In this document: positions 17,275-24,305 of the stretch, one piece after another
Position numbering within the stretch: the first letter of the stretch is position 1
Layout: the number at the start of each line of letters is the position of its first letter
Source of the DNA: a virus
IMG/VR virus record: IMGVR_UViG_3300010334_000189
Coordinates: 1 to 30,543 of that record
DNA length: 30,543 nucleotides
Reading direction: 5' to 3' (one strand)
The notes under the pieces: generated by a model
Database searches by the model: none
What the model saw: the letters and a program-made list of their open reading frames with translations, nothing else
Told to the model about the DNA's origin: nothing
Made by a program: the position numbers and the translations under genes

Positions 17275-19301
17275 TATGTAAACAGTTTTTGTTTTTGTTT
17301 ATTGTAAAAAAGAGAACTTGATTCAGAAAATAATTTATTGTTTCTTTTTCCTGAATACAAAGATTTCACTCTATCATCTCCACTTCCTCCAATTCTTCCA
17401 AATATAGGATCCATTTTGAGTGCTTGTGCTATTGCTAATTCCGCAGCAATGATTCTATCAAAGTTACCATTATCGTTATATTGAATAATCTCTTCTAGAA
17501 GAACGGGATCAAGTATTTTATTCACCCCAAACACCTCTCTAATCACAGAGCCATTCTCATCAGTTTCTTTAACAATAGATTCTTCCATATATTTCTTCAG
17601 ACATGCATGTAAATAATCAATAATCTTTTGACTACTTCTATGTATTCCATATTCTCGCTTCACTGTTGTGTTAGGAACAATCTCCATGAGCCATTGAGGC
17701 TGCTTTTCTAGATATTGTGCATCTCCTTTTGACTTCATGTATTCTATAAAAGAAATATCATCATTCTCACAAAGGGTGCGAGCATTGTAATATTTAATTA
17801 GCATTCTAGCTTGTTCTTCCCATGTTTCTTTCTTATCAGGACGTGCACAATAAGAAGCTACAAACATGTCTTGGTATTTTTCATCCATCAAGCTGTGCAT
17901 TCTCTTATATATGTACACACTACCTAGAGAAGAACTGTATGCTGATTGTCCCTGTCTGTAGGGATCCACTCCTGCTACATACAATCCGTATGGAGGATTT
18001 TCTATAGGAAATTCATATATAACTACAGGAGCATCTTTTAAATCAGAATTCTTTAGAGGAAAGTTTGAAATAGGTAGTTTGTCTGTAAACTCGTGTGATA
18101 TTTTACCCTCATCTTGGAAAAGAATAACAGGAGTGCCTGTTCTCAATTGTTGTAACAATCTACTCTTTTGTCTCTTGGCAGATTCAATATCAAATATGTT
18201 TGTATCCTCATTTAAAAATATATCATCCACTTCTTGAGGATAGTACATCTTTTCTTTTAGATAGGCAATTCTATCTCCAGCTTTCTTCAGACGTTCAAGA
18301 TTACTTACAGTGAGAGCATTTGCTTTTTCTTCATTGCTTACAAGCATTTTAACTTGGTGTAGTTCTGAAGAAAGAGGAACGTTTAGGAAAGCACCAAGAG
18401 AAGAGTCTTCTTTGGCTTCCATTCTATACTTGTTAGAAATAAATAGCCCATGTATTCTAGACGTGTCTTTTGAATTATTGTACGTAAGGAAGTTAAAATT
18501 GTCTACATCAAACATAAGACTCTTGGCATCCATAAATCTTTTCATGTCACCACCTGTTCCTGTAAGAATTGGACTACATCCCCAACCAAAGGGTGTTGTA
18601 AATCCTGGAATAGCAGCTTGAAGTCCTCTAAGAAAGGATCCTTTTCCTATCTCATCTATAATAAGCTTTCTGGGTTTTGTACCTGCAATAGCTTCCTCAT
18701 TATTACCTTCATCAAGGTTACGAATAAGAATAGAGGAATAAGGAATCCTTTCTCCTGATTTAGTTTTAATTCCTAGCGTCACTTGATTCTTCCAATTATC
18801 TTCTATTCTTTGCCACCTCCAAGCTTCAGGAATGAAATTCAATCCCTTGTCTATCTTATCTGTAATAAGCTTTATATCAGGGCTATTTAAGCCTGCAATT
18901 ACGTTCTGTGAGTTTTCATCAAACGTTGCTCCCCAAGCTATGTAGCTTGATTCTAAAACTGATTTTGCCAAACGTCTTATGCCTAAAATAACAAGTCCTT
19001 TTCTTTCGTTCTGTGCCCTATCAATTTCATTTGTTATCACCCATTCATTATCTCTCAAATAGGGATTGGCATATTTTTGTGAAATTCTACCACGTTCATC
19101 TATTATATCCACCTCTGTGTTCCAGAAGTTGAGGTGCCAATATAAAAATGGGTTTATGTACACACCATCCATCATTGCTCCGTTCAGACACAATTCTTTG
19201 TGATGGTTGAAAAACTCTCTATGTTCTTCAGAGGATTTATCTGGAATTCTTTTTTGATTGATGTACCAATCTTTATAATCTATATTTTTGAGATTGATCA
19301 T
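17274..19301 (-). CDS. terL: Terminase large subunit (TerL)
   Basis: ATPase-nuclease that drives DNA packaging. The ATPase domain has a Walker A-type loop GIRRLAKS (107-114), Walker B IIDEIGKG (214-221) with catalytic Glu after Asp, and a coupling motif TGTGG (247-251). The nuclease domain starts near 440 with VAGVDPYRQG (D446 a likely metal ligand), then CENDDISF and a C-terminal DRIIAAELAIAQ. The Walker A lacks the usual second Gly, as in many crAss-like and other phage TerL. It overlaps the upstream small gene by four bases and portal by one. Confidence 0.95.
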   Translation of the reverse strand: MINLKNIDYKDWYINQKRIPDKSSEEHREFFNHHKELCLNGAMMDGVYINPFLYWHLNFWNTEVDIIDERGRISQKYANPYLRDNEWVITNEIDRAQNERKGLVILGIRRLAKSVLESSYIAWGATFDENSQNVIAGLNSPDIKLITDKIDKGLNFIPEAWRWQRIEDNWKNQVTLGIKTKSGERIPYSSILIRNLDEGNNEEAIAGTKPRKLIIDEIGKGSFLRGLQAAIPGFTTPFGWGCSPILTGTGGDMKRFMDAKSLMFDVDNFNFLTYNNSKDTSRIHGLFISNKYRMEAKEDSSLGAFLNVPLSSELHQVKMLVSNEEKANALTVSNLERLKKAGDRIAYLKEKMYYPQEVDDIFLNEDTNIFDIESAKRQKSRLLQQLRTGTPVILFQDEGKISHEFTDKLPISNFPLKNSDLKDAPVVIYEFPIENPPYGLYVAGVDPYRQGQSAYSSSLGSVYIYKRMHSLMDEKYQDMFVASYCARPDKKETWEEQARMLIKYYNARTLCENDDISFIEYMKSKGDAQYLEKQPQWLMEIVPNTTVKREYGIHRSSQKIIDYLHACLKKYMEESIVKETDENGSVIREVFGVNKILDPVLLEEIIQYNDNGNFDRIIAAELAIAQALKMDPIFGRIGGSGDDRVKSLYSGKRNNKLFSESSSLFYNKQKQKLFT

Positions 19302-19630
19302 TTTCTATTTTTAAGAAAGTCTTCAGCCATAGAAGACAATTCTCCCTTACCTCTCACTTCCACTTTTGCTTCTTCTTTTTCTCTAAGTTTATCCACCACT
19401 TCTAATAAAGCTAAATAGTTCTTCATTGTCTCTTGAACAAACTTCCCCTGAGCCTCTATAGAAGCAATCACCATTGGGAGCATTCCTCCTTTTGATGTTG
19501 GTTTCCATTCAATCCTGTCCTTCAACTCGTGAAGAGGATTGGCATTAACATATGCTTTCCATGACGTAAGTTGTTCCTCCGCCCACAGAAGTTCTGTATT
19601 AATGTATGTAGTTTTTTTAATAGTCGCCAT
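19298..19630 (-). CDS. Candidate terminase small subunit (110 aa)
   Basis: A helical, charged protein: WAEEQLTSWKAYVNANPLHELKDRIE, then GGMLPMVIASIEAQGKFVQETMKNYLALLEVVDKLREKEE. The second half looks like a long coiled coil suited to oligomer formation. It sits directly before TerL and overlaps it by ATGA, the normal place for TerS. No clear helix-turn-helix is visible, so the TerS call is by position and size and not by motif. Confidence 0.6.
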   Translation of the reverse strand: MATIKKTTYINTELLWAEEQLTSWKAYVNANPLHELKDRIEWKPTSKGGMLPMVIASIEAQGKFVQETMKNYLALLEVVDKLREKEEAKVEVRGKGELSSMAEDFLKNRK

Positions 19631-19886
19631 AGTCTTCTTGGTTAAATAAATTCAATCCATCCTTTACAATATTGTCAAGGGCATCATCTGAGACAATGTT
19701 CATATCTAATTCACTCTTGTATTTCTGTAGAGCAAAAAGCATTTCACTGTCTCTCATTCCCCACACGTCTCCACAATCATCTAAAGCTGTTGCTATGTGT
19801 CTTCCCATGCCATAAGAGGGATGGAGAGTTTTTAGCTCTTTCAGCACATCAATGATTTCACTATATTCGTTCTTCTTCTTTGCCAT
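19617..19886 (-). CDS. Small unknown protein of the packaging operon (89 aa)
   Basis: Not recognised. Basic start (MAKKKNEYSEIIDVLKEL) and acidic end (NLFNQEDYGDY), with GMGRHIATALDDCGDVWGMRDSEML in the middle (in part). Mostly helical. It overlaps the TerS candidate by 14 bases and is two bases from the 58-aa gene, so translation is probably coupled. Could assist packaging initiation; this is only an inference from the position. Confidence 0.6.
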   Translation of the reverse strand: MAKKKNEYSEIIDVLKELKTLHPSYGMGRHIATALDDCGDVWGMRDSEMLFALQKYKSELDMNIVSDDALDNIVKDGLNLFNQEDYGDY

Positions 19887-19888
19887 TT

Positions 19889-20065
19889 CTAAATTATTAT
19901 TCCACTGCTTTGTGCTGTTATCTTCTTCACTTCCTGTTCCACCACACCCAACAATCTCTGTATTTGATTATTTGCAATGTCTTGTGTTGTCACATTAATT
20001 CCTGGCGTAGCACATATTGCTGCCAACTTCTCTATAAAATAAAATGCGTCTTGTATTGTGTTCAT
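19889..20065 (-). CDS. Small helical protein (58 aa)
   Basis: Opens at ATG 20065, which overlaps the TGA of the 66-aa gene as ATGA, and ends at TAG 19889, two bases before the next start. The product begins MNTIQDAFYFIEKLAAIC and contains DIANNQIQRLLGVVEQEVKKI, an amphipathic helix. This fills what would otherwise be the only gap in the operon. No family recognised. Confidence 0.6.
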   Translation of the reverse strand: MNTIQDAFYFIEKLAAICATPGINVTTQDIANNQIQRLLGVVEQEVKKITAQSSGIII

Positions 20066-20262
20066 GCTAAATCTGTTATATCAATTTCAATTATTTCTTC
20101 GTCATCATCATCGTCTTCAGAAGGTGTTATCATCAATGTATCCTCATCGTCATGAAGCGTTGCTGTAATATCAATATACCTAACCTCTGTTGTTTCATAC
20201 ACTTCTTTCAAAGCTGTTAGCAATGCCAACAATTCCACTTTCCTTATTGTCATATTGTTCAT
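20062..20262 (-). CDS. Small acidic protein (66 aa)
   Basis: Starts MNNMTIRKVELLALLTAL and ends with a strongly acidic tail (EDDDDDEEIIEIDITDLA). It overlaps both neighbours by four bases (ATGA), which argues that it is a true gene although short. Acidic small proteins can act as DNA mimics or chaperones, but nothing specific is shown. No family recognised. Confidence 0.6.
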   Translation of the reverse strand: MNNMTIRKVELLALLTALKEVYETTEVRYIDITATLHDDEDTLMITPSEDDDDDEEIIEIDITDLA

Positions 20263-20561
20263 TTCAAATCATTTAATTCGTCATCAATACTTTCATCTGT
20301 TGTAACAGCATCCCATAGAGACAAAGGACAGCTACAAGAAAGACATTTTGTTTTAGCAGAAAGCGTACATCCACAATTTGTACAATGTTCATCAGGACGC
20401 AACGTGTTATATTCCCCTGTCTTCTTTCTGTTCTCAGAAAACCATTCACACTTGTTACATATATTCATTCTTTCTATAGAAGTGTTATTAATCACTTCTT
20501 TCATTTCATGTGGAGGAATAATGTGATTTCTCCATCCTTCTAAAATTTGTTTAAAGCTCAT
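20259..20561 (-). CDS. Zinc-ribbon protein (100 aa)
   Basis: Residues 34-82 hold CNKCEWF, CTNCGCTLSAKTKCLSC and CPLSLWD: a cluster of nine Cys consistent with two zinc sites. The N-terminal third (FKQILEGWRNHIIPPHEMKE) is helical and the C-terminus acidic. I recall this CxxC...CPL.xW arrangement as a conserved small protein of crAss-like phages. It might bind nucleic acid or serve in assembly. It overlaps the IHF-like gene by 11 bases. Confidence 0.72.
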   Translation of the reverse strand: MSFKQILEGWRNHIIPPHEMKEVINNTSIERMNICNKCEWFSENRKKTGEYNTLRPDEHCTNCGCTLSAKTKCLSCSCPLSLWDAVTTDESIDDELNDLK

Positions 20562-20907
20562 TGGTTTTATTATTTAATCTGTCTAATTCTTCCTGTAGAA
20601 AAACAATTCTTGCTTCTATTCTTTTTATGAGAATTTCTGAAGGACTGTCTTCTATTAACGCTCTCTTATAATTCCTTATTTTATTATTAAGAGCTTCTAT
20701 CCTTTTCTTAGCCTTTGGCAAATTAAAATAAAACTTCCCAAAGCCAGAAATCTCTATGCTATTGTTTGTTTTCATAGCATCGTTAGCACTCTGAAACTGA
20801 TGTGTAATAACACTGTTAATAACACTCTCACTTCTTAGAGAAGACATAGCTTGTAAACGTACAAGGTATTCCTTAATCGACATAGAAGAGGGTCTATTCA
20901 TGTACAA
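20551..20907 (-). CDS. IHF/HU-like DNA-binding protein (118 aa)
   Basis: Residues 9-56 (MSIKEYLVRLQAMSSL, VINSVITHQFQSANDAM, IEISGFGKFYFNL) match the helix-helix-beta start of IHF/HU proteins, including the conserved GFGKF turn. The rest is not the usual beta arm but a long charged coiled coil (KRIEALNNKIRNYKRALIE and later). IHF-like genes are a conserved mark of crAss-like phages. It probably bends DNA for packaging or regulation. It overlaps the winged-helix gene by 14 bases; Met1, Met3 or Met9 could be the start. Confidence 0.78.
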   Translation of the reverse strand: MYMNRPSSMSIKEYLVRLQAMSSLRSESVINSVITHQFQSANDAMKTNNSIEISGFGKFYFNLPKAKKRIEALNNKIRNYKRALIEDSPSEILIKRIEARIVFLQEELDRLNNKTNEL

Positions 20908-21247
20908 GATTTATGTTCAAAGAAATGTTTTTATTAAAATCCAAAAGAATGGCAGAATGTAATTTTATCCTATTTCCTTCCTTATACAAAATCTTCATCT
21001 TCTTAAGCTTAGAAATAATATTATTCATCGTAGCCTCTGAACTGTTATACTTCTTACAAAACTCCTCCTTATTCACTGTATAGGAAATATTCCCTTTAAC
21101 AGCAAAAAATGATATCAATTGTATTTCTCTCTCAGACAACTTAATGTCATTCATAACAGAAATGAATGTATAATACTTTTCTGCTATTGAATAAACATCA
21201 GGAAGTGTTTTCCTCAATGTCTGTAATATCGTTTTCCTATTTTCCAT
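20894..21247 (-). CDS. Winged helix-turn-helix protein (117 aa)
   Basis: Residues 35-100 look like a winged helix: LSEREIQLISFFAVKGNI, then VNKEEFCKKYNSSEATMNNIISKLKKMKILYKEGNRIKLHS (in parts), where the recognition helix is SSEATMNNIISKL and a beta wing follows. It is the first gene of the long minus-strand virion operon, with a promoter-like site only 13 bases upstream of the ATG. It may therefore autoregulate the operon, or be a virion-operon transcription factor. Frequently found next to IHF in crAss-like phages. Confidence 0.7.
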   Translation of the reverse strand: MENRKTILQTLRKTLPDVYSIAEKYYTFISVMNDIKLSEREIQLISFFAVKGNISYTVNKEEFCKKYNSSEATMNNIISKLKKMKILYKEGNRIKLHSAILLDFNKNISLNINLVHE

Positions 21248-21259
21248 ATTTAATTCCTA

Positions 21260-21290
21260 CAAAGATAGAAACATTTTCGTGTAAACTAAA
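21260..21290 (-). promoter_or_regulatory. Promoter of the minus-strand virion operon
   Basis: TATCTTTG at 21267-21260 is a perfect -7 element. Exactly 19 bases upstream lies TTTA (21290-21287), one base from TTTG. The start codon at 21247 follows 12 bases after the -7 element, so the transcript would have almost no leader. Confidence 0.65.
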
Positions 21291-21393
21291 AACTCCTCTA
21301 AACCACATAAGCTATAAAATCCTAAAAATTCTATGGTTTCTATAGATCTATTCCCGCCCTCCACCCTTCAAAGGTAAGGGGAAATATAAATAC

Positions 21394-21427
21394 AAAAAAA
21401 AAAATTTTTTTTTCTAGCCCCCCCCCC
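21394..21427. other. Homopolymer cluster A11-T9-C10 in the divergent intergenic region
   Basis: The 270-base region 21248-21517 separates the leftward and rightward gene blocks. It holds A11 directly joined to T9, then CTAG and C10. Flanks carry G/C-rich boxes, including two copies of AAAGGAGGGG on the minus strand (near 21430 and 21475). An A-tract would bend DNA and the region could be a control or origin-like site, but homopolymer length may also be an assembly artefact. No gene is supported here. Confidence 0.5.
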
Positions 21428-21517
21428 TCCTTTATGTAGATGGGAGAGGAGAGTACTTCCAATATCAACCCCTCCTTTGATTGACGGGGTGCAACATACC
21501 TCCCTGTGATTTGTTTT

Positions 21518-21880
21518 ATGATTACATTAGAAGGACTTGAAATCGAACAGGTACAATACCGTGCTACACTCATTCACCAGGAACTACGAAAGGACGGTAA
21601 GCCAAATAGCAAAGCAGGACAAGCATATCACTTGTTCAACCTTGCTAATGGTACAAAGTTTAACAGTGACAGTCAGGCGTTCTTGGATGCCTACAACGAT
21701 GGCTCACTGTTCACACTGACATTGAAACCCACCGCTGAAGGACTTGCAGAAGTCAGCGTGTGGAAGACCAGAAAGCAAATCGAAGCATTGTACTCCAACG
21801 AAGAGTACAAGCGGAAGGTGCGTAAGCCAGCGGCTGAGACGGTAACAGTACCGTTGAACACATTAGTGGCAGGTTCTTAA
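21518..21880 (+). CDS. Unknown protein with GC-rich codon use (120 aa)
   Basis: The first gene of the rightward block. I chose ATG 21518 (MITLEGLEIEQVQYRATLI); a GTG at 21506 would add four residues. The protein has mixed alpha/beta character: GQAYHLFNLANGTKFNSDSQ, SLFTLTLKPTAEGLAEVSVW and a Lys/Arg-rich end. No family recognised. Its codons are clearly richer in G and C (CGG, GCG, GAG, CAG) than those of its neighbours, suggesting recent acquisition. It ends just before a 17-bp hairpin terminator. Confidence 0.7.
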   Translation: MITLEGLEIEQVQYRATLIHQELRKDGKPNSKAGQAYHLFNLANGTKFNSDSQAFLDAYNDGSLFTLTLKPTAEGLAEVSVWKTRKQIEALYSNEEYKRKVRKPAAETVTVPLNTLVAGS

Positions 21881-21888
21881 GCCACTGC

Positions 21889-21965
21889 CCCTTTGGGGTA
21901 TATATTATATTCATCACGAATGTGTGTTGAATAATTAATTATATATATACTCCAAAGGGTTTTAT
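21889..21965 (+). terminator. 17-bp hairpin terminator after the 120-aa gene
   Basis: CCCTTTGGGGTATATAT (21889-21905) pairs with ATATATACTCCAAAGGG (21943-21959), 17 bp with one G-U pair, followed by TTTTATATT. A smaller ATTCA/TGAAT repeat sits in the loop. The size of stem and loop is larger than a simple terminator, so it may be the first domain of the structured region that follows. Confidence 0.65.
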
Positions 21966-22392
21966 ATTGTTCTATAGAAAGAATATATTTAATGCATCAA
22001 TCTCATTTCCCAAGGATGAGCAATTGTAATATATTATCCTAAAGACCATAAATGGAACGAGGAATAATTTAATGTCTTGTACAAGACGTATTACAATTGA
22101 ATGCAGAGGGGATATATACGTTTTGTTTAACGTTTGAAAAGAAAAGGCGGCTTTTTTCAACTTATCGTTAAACAAAACATGTATTTATATAGGAGAAAGG
22201 GATGTATAGGGTGACCAATAACCCTTAACACATCACATTCTCTTATATACATTATGTACAATTGCCGTACATAATGAATATTTTAATGGCAATAGCACAC
22301 AAACGGTAGATACGTTGATGGTTAATTGTGTGTACGTATAAGAACAACATCGCTTATACATTCTTTTGTAACCTCTTTAATTTATATATATC
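21966..22392 (+). ncRNA. Long structured non-coding region A (hairpins and pseudoknot)
   Basis: No gene is supported in this spacer, but it is nearly covered by inverted repeats: CAATTGTAATA 22021-22031 with 22089-22099 (11 bp, enclosing ATTATCCT/AGGAATAAT); GTTTTGTTTAACG 22120-22132 with 22166-22178 (13 bp) plus inner TTGAAAA/TTTTCAA; ATATAGGAGA 22187-22196 with 22239-22248 (10 bp, inner GATGT/ACATC and AGGGT/ACCCT); CATTATGTAC 22250-22259 with 22267-22276, whose loop ATTGCC pairs with GGCAAT 22288-22293; CACACAA/TTGTGTG 22296-22332; GTATAAG/CTTATAC 22336-22359. It may be a separate RNA or a long leader of the next gene. Confidence 0.6.
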
Positions 22393-22650
22393 ATGAGTTT
22401 TAACAACGTAGTGTCTGTAAGAGTAAGCAATTTCATAGCAGAAGATGGTGCTACAGGAAGTTTTAGTGTATTCTTTATGAACGGGCTAGAGATAGCTCGT
22501 GAATTTGTTAACCACTACGAGTTCGAGGTGGTTGACAAAACTGTAAGAGAAGCTACTCCTGAAGATATGGCTCTCATGAATTCCATTCTTGAAAAGAATG
22601 AGAATTTTAGATGGAGGGACTTTATGTCCCACTTTGGAGACCAGTGGTAA
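22393..22650 (+). CDS. Small unknown protein (85 aa)
   Basis: Begins MSFNNVVSVRVSNFI. The middle is beta-rich (ATGSFSVFFMNGLEIAREFV) and the end helical and acidic (TPEDMALMNSILEKNENFRWRDFM). No family recognised and no membrane segment. It stands alone between two long hairpin-rich spacers, with an AT-rich leader (TTTATATATATC) and no Shine-Dalgarno. Codon use is like the phage. Confidence 0.65.
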   Translation: MSFNNVVSVRVSNFIAEDGATGSFSVFFMNGLEIAREFVNHYEFEVVDKTVREATPEDMALMNSILEKNENFRWRDFMSHFGDQW

Positions 22651-22660
22651 ATTATTCCTG

Positions 22661-22891
22661 TTCTCATAGAGATTCGTTTCTCTATGGGAATGGGTTGTTG
22701 TTATATGTTCTTCTGAAGAATGAACATTTTGATGTCTAATACATTTAGGCTATTGTAGGTGGAAACCTTCTTAGATGGATATTTGCGTTCACAAAAGCGT
22801 ACGCCCAGAGAGATATACCCTCTCGCAAGTGTAAGATTTCCTAGCAAATATTCATTGAAATCAGTCTCTGTAGCTTAAAGGAGGAACAGAG
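22661..22891 (+). ncRNA. Structured non-coding region B
   Basis: The 275-base spacer contains TTCTCATAGAG 22661-22671 with CTCTATGGGAA 22680-22690 (11 bp, one G-U); ATGTTCTTC with GAA-GAACAT at 22705-22727; ATGGATATTTGC 22775-22786 with GCAAATATTCAT 22844-22855 (12 bp, one G-U) enclosing GAGAG/CTCTC (22808-22824); and CTCTGT/ACAGAG 22866-22891, whose loop holds AAAGGAGG. The first hairpin may also end the upstream transcript. Confidence 0.5.
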
Positions 22892-22925
22892 CAAACTTTT
22901 AGTAACCAATTAAATCAATATAGTT

Positions 22926-23294
22926 ATGTCTAAGATTTTTAATGGCACACCACATGCCATAAATGTGGTTTCAGGTTCTGTTTTCACTCCAGCAATACGC
23001 AAGTATGTTGGAGGTGACGTAGTGCTAAGTATTCCTTCTACAGGAGTGCTTAGTGCTAAAATATCTACAATAGATTTGCCATCTATTGCTGATATCCCTG
23101 TATTTGGCAAGAGTTTCTCAGGAGTAGACTCATTACCAGACGGTTTTGATGTTTACATTGTTTCTGCTCTATACGCTTCAGCTGCTAAGGCTGCAGGTGT
23201 AGATTGCAGCAAATTGTATACAGTGGCTGATCCTGTATACACTCCTGATGGCAATAGTTTTATAGGATGTAGAGGCATTTGCCCTGCATTCTAA
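22926..23294 (+). CDS. INLTPHAI-like small phage protein (122 aa)
   Basis: Starts MSKIFNGTPHAINVVSGSVF and has the order NGTPHAI ... FDVYIVSALYASAAK ... CSKLYTVADPVYTPDGNSFIGCRG. This is the layout of a widespread family of small prophage/phage proteins (NLTPHAI at the N-terminus, YIVS in the middle, GxxIGCR near the end) whose function is unknown to me. The Cys in GCRGIC and DCSK may be structural. AACCAATT lies 14 bases before the ATG. It is isolated between two structured spacers. Confidence 0.75.
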   Translation: MSKIFNGTPHAINVVSGSVFTPAIRKYVGGDVVLSIPSTGVLSAKISTIDLPSIADIPVFGKSFSGVDSLPDGFDVYIVSALYASAAKAAGVDCSKLYTVADPVYTPDGNSFIGCRGICPAF

Positions 23295-23298
23295 TCAG

Positions 23299-23692
23299 CC
23301 TGTCCTAAGCATGACATAAAACTGCTTATTCTCCTTAGGGCACAGGTCGACGGGAATTAAAACTACGCCCCAGTTTATACGTTCTGAAATACAAAAACGT
23401 ATTTGATTTGTAAAGATGAGATATGATAGGGACATTCAGCTCATCAACAATACAGGGTTTAGGTCCATTACATCGTAATTTAGCTTTTACCTGTATTAAA
23501 CTAAATAGGCGGCTCATAGCGTGGTGCTGAGCTGTACAACAACAAGAATACCGCTTGAAAAGAGGAAACTCACTTGTTGGTGAAGGATAAAAAACGTTAG
23601 ATGCATTGATATATCATGCTAAAACTAACGTATAAAAAACCTTTATAAATCCTATTTTTTATTATTTTTTCATTTTTTTTTTGTGAAAGATC
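23299..23692 (+). ncRNA. Structured non-coding region C, 5' part
   Basis: No gene is supported. In order: CCTGTCCTAAG 23299-23309 with CTTAGGGCACAGG 23334-23346 (11 bp, two-base bulge); ATACGTT/AACGTAT 23377-23402; GATGAG/CTCATC 23415-23445; AATACAGG/CCTGTATT 23449-23497 enclosing ATTAC/GTAAT; GGCTCA/TGAGCT 23511-23533; CAACAAG/CTTGTTG 23540-23579; ACGTTAG/CTAACGT 23594-23631. A long U-rich run (23650-23692) follows, which could end the transcript. Confidence 0.55.
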
Positions 23693-23724
23693 TTCACAAC
23701 ACAAACCATTATGTTATAAAAAAA

Positions 23725-24027
23725 CAACTTCCTCTGCAAGATTTGACCGTCTTGTGGAGATGAATAATTAAGAAGTTGCTGCAATTTACATATCCTTAAT
23801 TGGATGTGTGTATTATCAGGCTAAATGAATCTTGGTCAATAAACAGATAATTGTTTATTAGATTTATGATGCCTATTGCAGCCAGTTGAGTAAAAAACTG
23901 TAAAATTTACTACTGTTTAAATCTGTTCAGTTACCACAGATTAGTTGATTGATTGAGATTATCCTCTTGATATTAGCGATATGCAAAGATTGGAATGTTC
24001 TATAGAGTTCGATTCTCTCACTTTGCA
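23725..24027 (+). ncRNA. Structured non-coding region C, 3' part with a Y-shaped RNA
   Basis: CAACTTC 23725-23731 pairs with GAAGTTG 23772-23778 around an inner CTC-CAAGA/TCTTG-GAG arm. From 23778 to 23882 an 8-bp perfect closing stem (GCTGCAAT/ATTGCAGC) holds two arms: ACATATCC-TTAATT-GGATGTGT, and a four-helix arm AGGC, ATGAATC, AATAAAC with its partners. AATCTGT/ACAGATT follows (23920-23942). At 23982-24027 TGCAAAG/CTTTGCA encloses a tRNA T-arm-like AGAG-TTCGATT-CTCT. No protein gene is supported. Confidence 0.6.
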
Positions 24028-24076
24028 CTTATTTTAATTAAAACCTTTAGGTGTATAGGTTAACCTTACCATTAGT

Positions 24077-24301
24077 ATGAACACAGATAAGAAATATTTT
24101 GTAAAAAATGCTGATGCAGCAGCATCGTTTGGAAACGCGAAGCCTGCAATAAAGGATATATTTATTTGCTGTTCACAGTGTGATGGAGCACCGCTCTACA
24201 CACAACACGGCTTCACTGTTGTTACGAGCTTGTCTCGTACACAACTTAAAAAAATGGGTATTTTGGTGTCAAGTTCTAACGACACCTACACCTTGCAATA
24301 A
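24077..24301 (+). CDS. Small unknown protein (74 aa)
   Basis: Begins MNTDKKYFVKNADAAASFG and includes a CCSQC motif and a Thr/Ser-rich end (SSSNDTYTLQ). The central IFICCSQCDGAPLYTQHGF could form a small metal site but only three Cys are visible. No membrane segment. A frame on the same strand starting at 24180 is the alternative, but the 24077 frame has the better leader and phage-like composition. Function unknown. Confidence 0.55.
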   Translation: MNTDKKYFVKNADAAASFGNAKPAIKDIFICCSQCDGAPLYTQHGFTVVTSLSRTQLKKMGILVSSSNDTYTLQ

Positions 24302-24305
24302 TATT

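Noticed and set aside
21340-21573. Minus-strand frame of 77 codons over the homopolymer cluster
   Set aside because: It reads through A/T and C homopolymers and overlaps the better-supported plus-strand gene; low-complexity translation.
21972-22175. Minus-strand frame of 67 codons in spacer A
   Set aside because: Composition is not protein-like, and the frame crosses strong inverted repeats, which create open frames by symmetry. No promoter or leader.
23335-23517. Minus-strand frame of 60 codons in spacer C
   Set aside because: No leader or family resemblance; it lies entirely within hairpin-rich sequence.
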